Shown: positions 25,675 through 33,996 of the stretch, one piece after another
Numbering within the stretch: the first letter of the stretch is position 1
Layout: the number at the start of each line of letters is the position of its first letter
From: Gammaproteobacteria bacterium
GTDB lineage: Bacteria; Pseudomonadota; Gammaproteobacteria; Pseudomonadales; Azotimanducaceae
Assembly (NCBI GenBank): GCA_028821515.1
Contig: JAPPGA010000086.1
Coordinates: forward strand, 1 to 51,229
Direction: 5' to 3'
Length of the DNA stretch: 51,229 nucleotides
Program-made: the position numbers and the translations under genes
Notes under the pieces: generated by a model
Seen by the model: the letters and a program-made list of their open reading frames with translations, nothing else
What the model was told of the DNA's origin: nothing
The model's database searches: none

Positions 25675-26922
25675 ATGGCGGAGCGCGTCGCCATCGTGGG
25701 CGGAGGCATTGTTGGCATCGCCTGCGCCCATTACCTGTCGCGGGCCGGTTACGCGGTCACGGTCATCGACCAGGATCGCGTCGGTAGCGGGTGTTCTCAC
25801 GGCAATTGCGGACACATCTGCGCAAGCCACGTGCTGCCCCTGAACGAACCCGCGAATCTCCTGGCGGCACTGGGATCGCTCGTCAACCCGCGGGCGCCGT
25901 TCAGGGTCCGGCCCCAGTGGCGGCCGGCACTCCTGCGCTGGTTCTGGGAGTTTGCGCGACACTGCAACCATCGGCACGCCCTGTCGGCGGGCAGCGCGAT
26001 GAAGTCGATCCTCGACGCCTCGATACGCGAATACCAGGGACTTTTCCAGGCTCCCGAGTTCGAGGCTGAATGGCAGCCCGTCGGGTTGCTCTACGTGCTT
26101 CGCAGCCGGCGTGGCATGCGGCGGTTCGCGGCCCAGGACGCGATGCTTCGCGACACATTCGGCGTTGCGGCCACGCGGATCCCCGGCAGCGAATTGCCCC
26201 ATTTCGATCCGGCCCTGCGTCCCGGCCTTGCGGGCGGGTTCCTCTACGAAGGCGATGCTTTTCTTCGTCCCGACGCGCTGACCGGAAACTGGAGCCGCTG
26301 GCTCGTGTCCCGCGGCGTTCGGTTCGAGGAAAACTGTTGCGTGCAGGGTATCGAATCGACCCGAGGAGAGATCACGCGGCTCCTGGCCGACGCGGGTGAG
26401 GTCACCGCCGACCATTACGTCTTTGCGACTGGCGCCTGGAGCGGGGCGATGGCAGCGGATCTCGGATGCCGGCTTCCCATCGAACCCGGCAAGGGCTACT
26501 CCGTCACCACCACCCGGCCCGGAGCCTGTCCGCGCCATGCGATGCTGTTCGCGGAGCACCGGGTGGGCGCGACACCGTTCAGCGATGGCTTTCGCCTTGG
26601 ATCGATGATGGAGTTCTCGGGATTCGACGAGACGATTCCGGCGGGGCGGATCCGCCAGCTTGTCGACTCGGCGCGGCACTACCTCCACGAGCCGGCGGGC
26701 GGGGAGGTCCTTGAGACATGGTGCGGATGGCGGCCCATGACCTGGGACAGCCTGCCAATCATCGGTGCGGTGCCGGGCCTCGCGAACGCGGTGCTCGCGA
26801 CCGGACACCACATGCTTGGCATGACGATGGCGCCGGCCACCGGAAGGCTGGTCGCAGAAATGATCAGCAGGAAAACCACCCACATCGATCCGACGCCGTT
26901 CTCTCCGGCGCGTTTCTCCTGA
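25675..26922 (+). CDS. FAD-dependent D-amino-acid dehydrogenase, probable D-hydroxyproline dehydrogenase
   Basis: A 415-residue DadA/DAO-fold flavoenzyme. The dinucleotide-binding motif VAIVGGGIVGIACAHYLSR spans residues 5-23, with the acidic residue that binds ribose at the end of strand 2 (VTVIDQD). The C-terminal FAD contact is GHHMLGMTMAPATGRLVAE. It starts one base after the epimerase stop. In hydroxyproline operons such an enzyme oxidises cis-4-hydroxy-D-proline to the pyrroline that the DapA-family enzyme then deaminates. With the upstream genes it covers three of the four steps to 2-oxoglutarate; the semialdehyde dehydrogenase must be elsewhere. Confidence 0.9.
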   Translation: MAERVAIVGGGIVGIACAHYLSRAGYAVTVIDQDRVGSGCSHGNCGHICASHVLPLNEPANLLAALGSLVNPRAPFRVRPQWRPALLRWFWEFARHCNHRHALSAGSAMKSILDASIREYQGLFQAPEFEAEWQPVGLLYVLRSRRGMRRFAAQDAMLRDTFGVAATRIPGSELPHFDPALRPGLAGGFLYEGDAFLRPDALTGNWSRWLVSRGVRFEENCCVQGIESTRGEITRLLADAGEVTADHYVFATGAWSGAMAADLGCRLPIEPGKGYSVTTTRPGACPRHAMLFAEHRVGATPFSDGFRLGSMMEFSGFDETIPAGRIRQLVDSARHYLHEPAGGEVLETWCGWRPMTWDSLPIIGAVPGLANAVLATGHHMLGMTMAPATGRLVAEMISRKTTHIDPTPFSPARFS

Positions 26923-26992
26923 ATGGGCAACCAGTGCCTGGCGGGTCGCGGGTCGGGTTGTCATGATCCAGGGCGCGCACTAAGCTACGGGC

Positions 26993-27232
26993 ATGAGCAC
27001 ACTATCCGACGTGATCCGGCTCCTGGAGTCGGGCGACTGGCAAACGGCACATCGAATGGTTCAGGGCGACTCCACGCAGCGGGGCTGCTGGGCACACGGA
27101 ATCGTTCACATCATGGAAGGCGACATGCGAAACGCCGGACATTGGTATGGGCGGGCCGCCAGAGAGTTGCCCGATGCCTCCGCCGTCGACGATGAGATCC
27201 GGTTACTGAAGGAACAGCTGGCTACGGGCTAG
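26993..27232 (+). CDS. Small TPR-like protein of unknown function
   Basis: A 79-residue soluble protein. The sequence MSTLSDVIRLLESGDWQTAH, then GCWAHGIVHIMEGDMRNAGH and WYGRAARELP suggests two short helix pairs related to a TPR unit. It has no signal peptide and no catalytic motif. It lies 70 bases after the hydroxyproline operon on the same strand and may be co-transcribed. It converges with mnmH. I do not recognise a named family. Confidence 0.6.
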   Translation: MSTLSDVIRLLESGDWQTAHRMVQGDSTQRGCWAHGIVHIMEGDMRNAGHWYGRAARELPDASAVDDEIRLLKEQLATG

Positions 27233-27286
27233 GCCCGGGAGATGATCCCGGCTATGCGCGGGAGATTCTGGAACGGCCGTTCGCTT

Positions 27287-28321
27287 CTACCCGTTCGTTC
27301 CGCGCAGATAGTCGCAGACGGCGTCCGCGTTGCCCTGGAACACGATGCGATCCCGTTTTCCGCCGATCTGGTAGTCGTATGGCGGATCGTAGTACCAGTC
27401 GAGCAGCATCCCGATCCATGCGCGGTGCGCATCCGCGTCTCCACCTTCGAAGGCACCGCGCATCCGGGCGAGGACTTCCCCGTGGCGGTCGCCGCCGAGG
27501 CGGCGGCGTATGTTGTCCAGGGAGGTTTCGAGCGATTGCTGCAGGCCTTCCCGATCGTCGGCTTCAACCACGTATTCCCGGTATATGTTCTCGATCCGCG
27601 TTGACTGCTCCAGTTCGACCAGCACGATGGGGGCGGACTGCATGCCTTGGTAGACGCGCTCTGGAATCGCAAGCCGACCGATCGTTCGACTCTCGTCTTC
27701 GACAACGACGGGTGCTGGCCGGGAATCCCGCATCAGCAGCTGGACTGCCAGCGCATTTTCGAAGCTGATCGGCGTCGGCTGGGACGTCGCGCGCTTGCCG
27801 AAGGCGGAGCCGCGGTGGTTTGCCAGCGACTCAAGGTCGATGCTGCCCGGTGTTCGCTTCACGATGTCCGTCTTGCCGACGCCGGTTCGACCGCCGACGA
27901 CAAGCCACTCGCGATTCCGGTCAAGCGTGTCGATGCAGAATCTTCGCAGCGCCCGGTACCCGCCGTCGATGCGTGGCACATGCCGGCCGGTGTCCGCAAG
28001 CCACGCCTGCACCGTTTCGGATCGCAACCCGCCGCGCCAGCAGTAGAGCATCGCATCGGGATTCCCGTCGGCGATGGCTTGCCAGGCTGCCAGGCGTGCT
28101 GCCTTTACCTCCCCCGAAACCAGGTTGCTGCCGAGTTCGATCGCCGCATCCTGTCCGCCGTGCTTGTAGCGAATGCCGACCCTCTCGCGTTCGGCATCGG
28201 TCAGCAACGGCAGATTGACGGCGCCGGGGAACGCTCCGCGCTGGAATTCCGCCGGCGACCTCAGGTCCATGAGTGGCGCGCCCCGGGTGAGCGCCGCGGC
28301 ATAGTCTGATACCGAGAGCAT
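27287..28321 (-). CDS. mnmH: tRNA 2-selenouridine synthase
   Basis: A 344-residue enzyme (SelU/YbbB) that replaces sulfur with selenium, via a geranylated intermediate, at wobble 2-thiouridine of Lys, Glu and Gln tRNAs. The N-terminal rhodanese domain carries the catalytic cysteine C94 in MLYCWRGGLRSE. A P-loop domain follows with GGRTGVGKT (143-151). The domain order and length match the family. Selenophosphate synthetase (SelD) is needed as donor but is not in this window. It stands alone: it converges with the small TPR-like gene, and the lipoprotein gene upstream on the same strand ends 18 bases before its start. Confidence 0.95.
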   Translation of the reverse strand: MLSVSDYAAALTRGAPLMDLRSPAEFQRGAFPGAVNLPLLTDAERERVGIRYKHGGQDAAIELGSNLVSGEVKAARLAAWQAIADGNPDAMLYCWRGGLRSETVQAWLADTGRHVPRIDGGYRALRRFCIDTLDRNREWLVVGGRTGVGKTDIVKRTPGSIDLESLANHRGSAFGKRATSQPTPISFENALAVQLLMRDSRPAPVVVEDESRTIGRLAIPERVYQGMQSAPIVLVELEQSTRIENIYREYVVEADDREGLQQSLETSLDNIRRRLGGDRHGEVLARMRGAFEGGDADAHRAWIGMLLDWYYDPPYDYQIGGKRDRIVFQGNADAVCDYLRGTNG

Positions 28322-28339
28322 TTGACAGCCTCTCGGTCG

Positions 28340-30082
28340 TCAGGGGATCACGTCGGTGATCGTGCGCCCCGCTTCGAATGCCTGCAGGTGTTCGCGCAGG
28401 ATCTCGATGGTCTCGTCGTCGATCTGCTGCGCGCTGTCTCCATTCAGCGCGTGATCCAGCGCCTCCTGCTGCAGTTCGATGGCGCGCTCAAAGTCACCGT
28501 TGGCAGCGTAAGCAGCGGCCCAGGTATCGATATACGCTGGCGTGCCGCGCGCGCGCTCGTTGCTGGACATGACCTGGTCCATGATCTGCAAGGCGTAGGG
28601 TGCGTCGCGAAGCCGCTCCAGATTGGATACCGCGAATGTCCACGCGACATCGTTCACGATGCGGGCATGGTCCGGAGACGCGGACACCGCCGACTTTAGC
28701 CATGATCGCGCCTTGCGGTAATTGCGCCTGACGTGGATGCCCTTCGCGAACAGGTTTCCAAGCTGGATCCTGGCCTCCGCGCAGAATACGCCGAGGTCCT
28801 CGCAACGCCGATTGTTCCTGGCCAGCCCCGTGAGCCACAGGTAGGCCTGGTCCGTGAACTGCTTGCCCACGTCCTCGCGCATCAGAAAGCGTGCGTACCC
28901 GATCTTGGCGCCGGGATCATCGAGGTTTGCGCCGAGCAGGTAGTACTTTTCGCTCCGGTCGTAGTCGGGCCAGTCGAATTCGAACCAGTTCGCCAGGAAA
29001 AAGCAGGCGTCGGCGTTTTCGAGACCGGATGCCTGAACGAGCAGGTCCAGGCCCTGTTCGCGACGCTCCTCCCCGTAGTGGCCCGAGACGTACAGCCTTC
29101 CCAGTTCGTACATGGCTTCGTCGGACCCGAGGCCGATCCCGTACTCGTAGTTGCGTGCAGCCGCGCGCTGCGCGCCTTCTCGATCCGGCCCGACCTGGGC
29201 CCCCACGGCCTTGGACCAATAGAGCCGTGCCAGCATGAGGTGCGCGATCAGGTTGCCGCCCGTGCTCGCCCTGGTCAGCAGCCGGGCTGCATGTTCGAGC
29301 CGGTCTTCGCGCAAGCTGAGCGAACCGAGGAGGGTTTGCGCAGCCGCGTCGCCGCGTTCTGCGAGCGAATAGAGGACGCGAAATGCATGAAGGTCGTCTT
29401 CCTCATCCTGCGCCGAGCGTAGCCAATCGTTGTAGACGGTCTCGAGGTCGAAATAGACGTTTTCGATGGGGCGTCCTTCCCCGCGCGTCGCGTCGACTCG
29501 CAGGAGGAATGGCGTCCTGTCAGTCGGAACATACATGGATCCGACAGGAGTGCGGCCCGTCGCGACAAGATAGGCGCTCGGTTCGGCCGGAGATATGACA
29601 GGCAGTGGAGACTCCGCTGTGCCCGAACCGGCCCCATCGATCACGGCGCGAATCTCAGATACCCACCCGCGGTGCCTGGCGGCCGTATCTTCACGGTCGA
29701 GATAGGAGTAGAACGCCGCCAACGCCTGGTGTCCGGCGAGGCTGCCCGGATTCCGGTCGACTATCGCGGAGCCGAGCGGACCGAGCCGCAGTGGTTCTTC
29801 ACCAATGAGGCGCACGACCTGGGTCTCGAGGGCGGAGATGGTCTCCAGGCGCGCAAGATAGTCCGGTGCGGCCACGAACGCCGTGCGCAAGGCGGCCATA
29901 TCGGGATCCTTGCCGGCCCTGATCTCGGCCGCCAGATCATCGTAAGTGGCCGCGCTGTTTGAAACGCATCCGGCGCAGAACGCCACGCTTCCTGCGAGAA
30001 GGGCAACACGTTGCGCCGCTGCCACAGTGCGGCGGAATCGGCGCCGGGGATCGGTGGCCGGTGTCGTTGGGGGTTGATCCAT
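28340..30082 (-). CDS. Sel1/TPR-repeat lipoprotein of unknown function
   Basis: A 580-residue exported protein. A twin-basic N-terminus (RRRFRRTVAA) is followed by a hydrophobic run and a lipobox FCAGC at about residues 35-39, so it is probably a lipoprotein. From about residue 250 onward there are Sel1-like helical repeats, for example DEAMYELGRLYVSGHYGEER, DACFFLANWFEFD and EARIQLGNLFAKGIHVRRNY, and C-terminal TPR-like pairs (PAYIDTWAAAYAANGDFERA). Repeats of this sort scaffold protein complexes. The family is not one I can name. It is divergent from GAPDH across 216 bases and lies 18 bases upstream of mnmH, so the two may be co-transcribed. Confidence 0.8.
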   Translation of the reverse strand: MDQPPTTPATDPRRRFRRTVAAAQRVALLAGSVAFCAGCVSNSAATYDDLAAEIRAGKDPDMAALRTAFVAAPDYLARLETISALETQVVRLIGEEPLRLGPLGSAIVDRNPGSLAGHQALAAFYSYLDREDTAARHRGWVSEIRAVIDGAGSGTAESPLPVISPAEPSAYLVATGRTPVGSMYVPTDRTPFLLRVDATRGEGRPIENVYFDLETVYNDWLRSAQDEEDDLHAFRVLYSLAERGDAAAQTLLGSLSLREDRLEHAARLLTRASTGGNLIAHLMLARLYWSKAVGAQVGPDREGAQRAAARNYEYGIGLGSDEAMYELGRLYVSGHYGEERREQGLDLLVQASGLENADACFFLANWFEFDWPDYDRSEKYYLLGANLDDPGAKIGYARFLMREDVGKQFTDQAYLWLTGLARNNRRCEDLGVFCAEARIQLGNLFAKGIHVRRNYRKARSWLKSAVSASPDHARIVNDVAWTFAVSNLERLRDAPYALQIMDQVMSSNERARGTPAYIDTWAAAYAANGDFERAIELQQEALDHALNGDSAQQIDDETIEILREHLQAFEAGRTITDVIP

Positions 30083-30237
30083 GGTGCGGGTCTTGTTGGG
30101 CGCGGGTGAAAGATGTTGCCCGTTAGGGCGCTAGTGTATCGCATACTCATGCTCCGACCCGCCCGGTCCAGGGGAGTTCCCTGGCGCAAGATTGTGTTGT
30201 CGAGCAAGATTTTCCCGAGTCAGACGGCCCACGCATC

Positions 30238-30266
30238 TTGAACGGGATGAGGGCGAACTCGATAAT
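30238..30266 (+). promoter_or_regulatory. Sigma70-type promoter for the long-form GAPDH gene
   Basis: TTGAAC (30238-30243, 4 of 6 to -35) and GATAAT (30261-30266, 5 of 6 to -10) are separated by the optimal 17 bases. Transcription would start near 30273, giving a leader of about 26 bases before the GTG at 30299. This is the best promoter match I find in the window. Confidence 0.55.
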
Positions 30267-30298
30267 ACGCGCTTCACTTACCCGACAGGCCGAACACG

Positions 30299-31771
30299 GT
30301 GGCATTACCAAGTCTCGACGACTACTTCCCCGATTGGAAAGAACGCGAAGCGTTGGCGGAAGCGATGATTCCGATCATCGGGCGCCTCTATCGAAACAAC
30401 GTCGTGACCTACTGTTACGGCAGGGCGCTCTACAACCAGAGCGTCACGCAGTTGATGTCGGCCCACCGTTACGTGCGCCAGGTCGAGCACAACGAACTGT
30501 CCGAGTTCGAGAGCTACCCGGTATTGGAAGCATTGTCGAGGCTCGATCTGGGCCCTTCCCACATCGACGTGGGAAAACTCACCGTGCGTTTCATGGAGGA
30601 ATCCGAGTCAAACGGGGCAACGCCCGAGACCTTCGTCGAACGGGAATGCGCCGAGATCATCGGGCGCCACGTGCCGCCATTGGAGCGTCCCCAGGACATC
30701 GTCCTGTACGGTTTCGGAAGGATAGGGCGCCTCCTGGCGCGGCTCCTGATCGAGAAGACCGGCGGCGGAGACCAGCTCCGTCTGCGCGCGATCGTGGTGC
30801 GCAAGGCCGCCGACGACGACCTGCCAAAACGGGCCAATCTGCTGCGTCGGGATTCGGTGCACGGCGGCTTCAAGGGCACTATACGGGTCGATGAGGAGAA
30901 CAGCTGCATCATCGCGAACGGCAACGTCATCCGCGTGATCTACTCGAATGACCCGGCCGAAGTGGATTACGAGCAGTATGGCATCACTAACGCCATCGTC
31001 ATCGACAATACGGGCGTGTGGCGGGACGAGGCAGGCCTCGCCCGGCACCTCAAGGCCAGGGGTGTCGGGCGCGTCATCCTTACGGCGCCGGGCAAGGGCA
31101 CGATCAAGGACATCGTTTCCGGCGTGAATTCGCACCTCGTGAGTGAAAATGACCGCATCCTCGCGGCCGCGTCCTGCACCACCAACGCCATCGTCCCCGT
31201 GATGAAGGCAATGAACGACGAGTTCGATGTCGTGCGCGGTCACATGGAGACTGTGCATGCATACACGAATGACCAGAACCTGATCGACAACTTCCACCCC
31301 AAGGACCGCCGGGGACGGGGCGCGCCGCTCAACATGGTGATCACGGAGACTGGCGCATCCGACGCGGTCGCTAAGCTCCTGCCGGAACTCGATGGCAAAC
31401 TGAGCGGCAACGCCATCCGCGTTCCCACTCCGAACGTTTCACTCGCGATCCTCAACCTCACGCTTGGACGGGCAACCACCGCGTCCGAGGTGAACGAATT
31501 CCTTCGCCATACCGCGCTGCACTCAGCCCTGCAGCGCCAGATCGAGTACATGGATGCAGCGGAGATCGTTTCTTCCGACTTCGTCGGCCGTCGCTACGCC
31601 TGTACGGTCGATGGCAACAAGACCATCGTCGACAAGAACTGGACCGTGCTTTACGTCTGGTACGACAACGAAATGGGCTACGCCGCCCAGGTTGTACGCG
31701 TCGTGCAGAAGTGGGCCGGCATCAGCTATCCGCTCATTCCCGGAGACGTCAGCAAGACCGGGTACGGTTGA
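30299..31771 (+). CDS. Glyceraldehyde-3-phosphate dehydrogenase, long form with N-terminal extension
   Basis: A 490-residue enzyme that interconverts glyceraldehyde-3-phosphate and 1,3-bisphosphoglycerate. Residues 1-132 form a helical extension absent from ordinary GAPDH (about 335 residues). The NAD fold begins at VLYGFGRIGRLLARLL (GFGRIG at 138-143). The catalytic cysteine is C293 in AAASCTTNAIVPV, and the anion-binding segment reads TVDGNKTIVDKNWTVLYVWY before YDNEMGYAAQVVR. Long-form relatives occur in pseudomonads and other gammaproteobacteria. The extension begins at the GTG 30299, with a good promoter just upstream. Its role is unknown; regulation or an oligomer contact is plausible. 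Confidence 0.92.
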   Translation: MALPSLDDYFPDWKEREALAEAMIPIIGRLYRNNVVTYCYGRALYNQSVTQLMSAHRYVRQVEHNELSEFESYPVLEALSRLDLGPSHIDVGKLTVRFMEESESNGATPETFVERECAEIIGRHVPPLERPQDIVLYGFGRIGRLLARLLIEKTGGGDQLRLRAIVVRKAADDDLPKRANLLRRDSVHGGFKGTIRVDEENSCIIANGNVIRVIYSNDPAEVDYEQYGITNAIVIDNTGVWRDEAGLARHLKARGVGRVILTAPGKGTIKDIVSGVNSHLVSENDRILAAASCTTNAIVPVMKAMNDEFDVVRGHMETVHAYTNDQNLIDNFHPKDRRGRGAPLNMVITETGASDAVAKLLPELDGKLSGNAIRVPTPNVSLAILNLTLGRATTASEVNEFLRHTALHSALQRQIEYMDAAEIVSSDFVGRRYACTVDGNKTIVDKNWTVLYVWYDNEMGYAAQVVRVVQKWAGISYPLIPGDVSKTGYG

Positions 31772-31868
31772 CAGTTCCTATAGCATTTTGCGGGCACAGC
31801 ACGTGTTCGTGTGGCACACTCGGATCGCCTGACAGGCCGTAGCGGCTTGCTCGAGACTTCGCGAAACG

Positions 31869-32390
31869 ATGGCCACGCTAGCGACAGACCGCCTCAACAT
31901 CCGGCCCTTCGAGATGGAGGACGCCCAAGCGCTTCACGCATTCTGGTCGAACGTGGATGTTCGCCGTTATCTCTGGGATGGAATCATCCTGCCGATCGAC
32001 ACTGTTCGCGGGATCATTCGACAGAGCATCGCTGATTTCGAAGCGCACGGTTTCGGGTTCTTCTCGCTGGACCTCAAGGTGACAGAGCCGAAAATCGTCG
32101 GCTTCTGCGGTTTTCGCCGGTTCGAAGACGGTGAGCAGATCGAACTGCTGTTCGGGATATTGCCGGAATACTGGGGCGAGGGATTCGTGACCGAGGCCGC
32201 CAGGGAAGTACTGCGGTACGGGTTCGAGGAAGCCGGCATCACGCGGATCATCGCGGCCGCCGACACGCCGAACCAGCGCTCCGTTCGGCTCCTGATGCGC
32301 CTCGGCATGTCGTTCGAGGCACGTCGCGAATGGCATGGCCTCGATACGGTGTTCTATACCCTGACCGCCACGGAGTTCCGCGAGCAATGA
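31869..32390 (+). CDS. GNAT-family N-acetyltransferase (RimJ/RimL-like)
   Basis: A 173-residue acetyltransferase of the RimJ/RimL branch. The N-terminus RLNIRPFEMEDAQALHAFWS is typical. The acetyl-CoA-binding region reads LLFGILPEYWGEGFVTEAAR, with a Q/R-x-x-G-x-G/A-like loop, and the C-terminus NQRSVRLLMRLGMSFEARRE is canonical for the group. It may acetylate a ribosomal protein N-terminus or a small molecule; the substrate is not readable. It is followed by DUF503 with a 4-base overlap (ATGA within the ATGATG), so translation is coupled. Confidence 0.88.
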   Translation: MATLATDRLNIRPFEMEDAQALHAFWSNVDVRRYLWDGIILPIDTVRGIIRQSIADFEAHGFGFFSLDLKVTEPKIVGFCGFRRFEDGEQIELLFGILPEYWGEGFVTEAAREVLRYGFEEAGITRIIAAADTPNQRSVRLLMRLGMSFEARREWHGLDTVFYTLTATEFREQ

Positions 32391-32677
32391 TGCACGTAGG
32401 TATTCTGGGACTCGACTTCCACCTGGCCGGATGTCGGTCATTGAAGGAAAAGCGCAGCCGTCTCCAACGCCTGCGGGACAAGCTGGGGCGGTCGACCAGT
32501 CTTGCCGTATGCGAAAGCGGATACCAGGACGTGCTGCACCGTGCGCAGTGGTCGGTCGTCGCCGTAGCCTCGAGCCAACGGGTGGTGGAGCGGTCACTCG
32601 GCGATGTCGAACGCTGGGTACAGGAAGGAATGGACGCCACCCTGGTGAACGTCGAAAGGGAGATATTCGCCGCATGA
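32387..32677 (+). CDS. DUF503-family protein
   Basis: A 96-residue ferredoxin-fold protein. HVGILGLDFHLAGCRSLKEK and then RSRLQRLRDKLGRSTSLAVC are characteristic of DUF503 (YlxP-type), a small family often found next to translation or ribosome-maturation genes such as rbfA. Its biochemical role is not established. The start is the first ATG of ATGATG at 32387, within the GNAT stop; the second ATG (32390) is equally possible. The next gene follows 19 bases downstream. Confidence 0.85.
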   Translation: MMHVGILGLDFHLAGCRSLKEKRSRLQRLRDKLGRSTSLAVCESGYQDVLHRAQWSVVAVASSQRVVERSLGDVERWVQEGMDATLVNVEREIFAA

Positions 32678-32696
32678 TCACGAAAGGGTCCGTGCC

Positions 32697-33083
32697 GTGA
32701 CGCTGCTGGCCGTGGCCGCCGGCGTGGCGCTGCTCGCGGTGTTCCTGATCCGCGGTGCGCGGGCGAATCGTCGCGAATGGTTGAACGCGCTCTCGCTGCC
32801 CGGAACATGGGTACTGCGCGACGCCGAGTCGCTGAGCATCCTGTCATTCGGAGGCAGCCTGGACGAGGGCCGCTATACATGGCGGGAAGATGGCGGCGAG
32901 GAGGAGGGCGAGTGGCGACTGCACGGCCACACCCTGAGAATGACGCCGGACGGCGGCGAAGCGGCGGACTATGAGTTGCGTTCGTTCGGCGACAACTCGA
33001 TCGGCATCGACGGACCAGGCCACAAGCAGTGCGTCTACCTCCGCCGGCGCGACAACGTCGTGCAGCTCCGGCAGGGGTCCTGA
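32697..33083 (+). CDS. Small single-pass membrane protein of unknown function
   Basis: A 128-residue protein that starts with a hydrophobic segment TLLAVAAGVALLAVFLI (2-18) and basic residues, so the N-terminus spans the membrane. The remainder is a soluble domain of alternating charged and aromatic strands (SLPGTWVLRDAESLSILSFG, GRYTWREDGGEEEGEWRLHG, YLRRRDNVVQL), which looks like a small beta-barrel. It resembles the lipocalin-like 'extracytoplasmic beta' proteins, but I cannot name a family. The GTG start is 19 bases after DUF503. Confidence 0.6.
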   Translation: MTLLAVAAGVALLAVFLIRGARANRREWLNALSLPGTWVLRDAESLSILSFGGSLDEGRYTWREDGGEEEGEWRLHGHTLRMTPDGGEAADYELRSFGDNSIGIDGPGHKQCVYLRRRDNVVQLRQGS

Positions 33084-33093
33084 AGCGTCTACC

Positions 33094-33984
33094 GTGAACG
33101 ACGTGCTGGAAAACCTGGCATCCAGCGGCCAGCGGCTCATTCAGCGAATCTCGGCGCTGCTACCTGCTTCGGAGCCCGTCGACTGGTCGGCCACCTCGGC
33201 TGCCGTCTGGCGAGGCAGGGACCGGTTCGTCGCGCTCGATGACCTCGACGAAATCGCCCTCGACGATCTGCTCGAGATAGATCTCCAGAAGGAACGCATA
33301 GAAACCAATACCGCCCAGTTCATCGCGGGGTATCCGGCGAACAACGCGCTCTTGTGGGGGGCGCGCGGGACGGGCAAGTCGTCATTGATTCACGCGCTGC
33401 TGAACCGTTACCGCGGCCAGGGATTGCGCCTTGTCGAGGTAGACAAAAGGGCCCTGGGAGATATCGCCAGGATCGTCTCGGAACTGCGCCGCGAACCCTA
33501 CAGGTTCATCGTGGTCTGCGACGACCTCTCGTTCGAACGGGACGACGCGTCGTACAAGGAACTGAAGAGTGCGCTCGAGGGATCCGTGTTCCGGCAAAGC
33601 GAGAATGTCCTGATCTACGCCACTTCGAATCGCCGCCACCTGATTTCCGAGTTCATGTCGGACAATCTCGGTGCCCGACACCACGAGGGGGAACTGCACG
33701 AGGACGAAGCGGTGGAGGAGAAGATCTCGCTGTCGGACCGATTCGGCCTTTGGCTGTCTTTTCATCCGTTCAGGCAGGACGAGTACCTCGAGGTAGTTCG
33801 GCACTGGCTCAATCGCTTGGCGCATGACCACGGCACGCGCTGCGCCTGGGACGAAGACGTGCGCAAGGCGGCGTTGCAGTGGGCGCTGGGCCGAGGCACG
33901 CGCAACGGCAGGATGGCCTACTATTTCGCGCGCCACTGGATAGGAAAGTCGTTGCTGGAGGACGGGGACGCTGGTACGCGCTGA
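33094..33984 (+). CDS. DUF815-family P-loop ATPase
   Basis: A 296-residue AAA-like ATPase of the DUF815 group. Walker A is GARGTGKS (89-96) within NNALLWGARGTGKSSLIHAL, and the Walker B region is RFIVVCDDLSFERDD with paired acidic residues. The sensor-like YATSNRRHLISEF follows, and the C-terminus is helical (RMAYYFARHWIGKSLL). It is cytosolic; the family function is unknown. The GTG start is 10 bases after the small membrane gene. It converges with the giant operon, whose last gene ends 12 bases away. Confidence 0.88.
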   Translation: MNDVLENLASSGQRLIQRISALLPASEPVDWSATSAAVWRGRDRFVALDDLDEIALDDLLEIDLQKERIETNTAQFIAGYPANNALLWGARGTGKSSLIHALLNRYRGQGLRLVEVDKRALGDIARIVSELRREPYRFIVVCDDLSFERDDASYKELKSALEGSVFRQSENVLIYATSNRRHLISEFMSDNLGARHHEGELHEDEAVEEKISLSDRFGLWLSFHPFRQDEYLEVVRHWLNRLAHDHGTRCAWDEDVRKAALQWALGRGTRNGRMAYYFARHWIGKSLLEDGDAGTR

Positions 33985-33996
33985 GGTGCTCCCGGG

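Noticed and set aside
27235-27251. 6-bp stem (ccggga/tcccgg) between convergent genes
   Set aside because: Short stem and no U-run on either strand; not convincing as a terminator.
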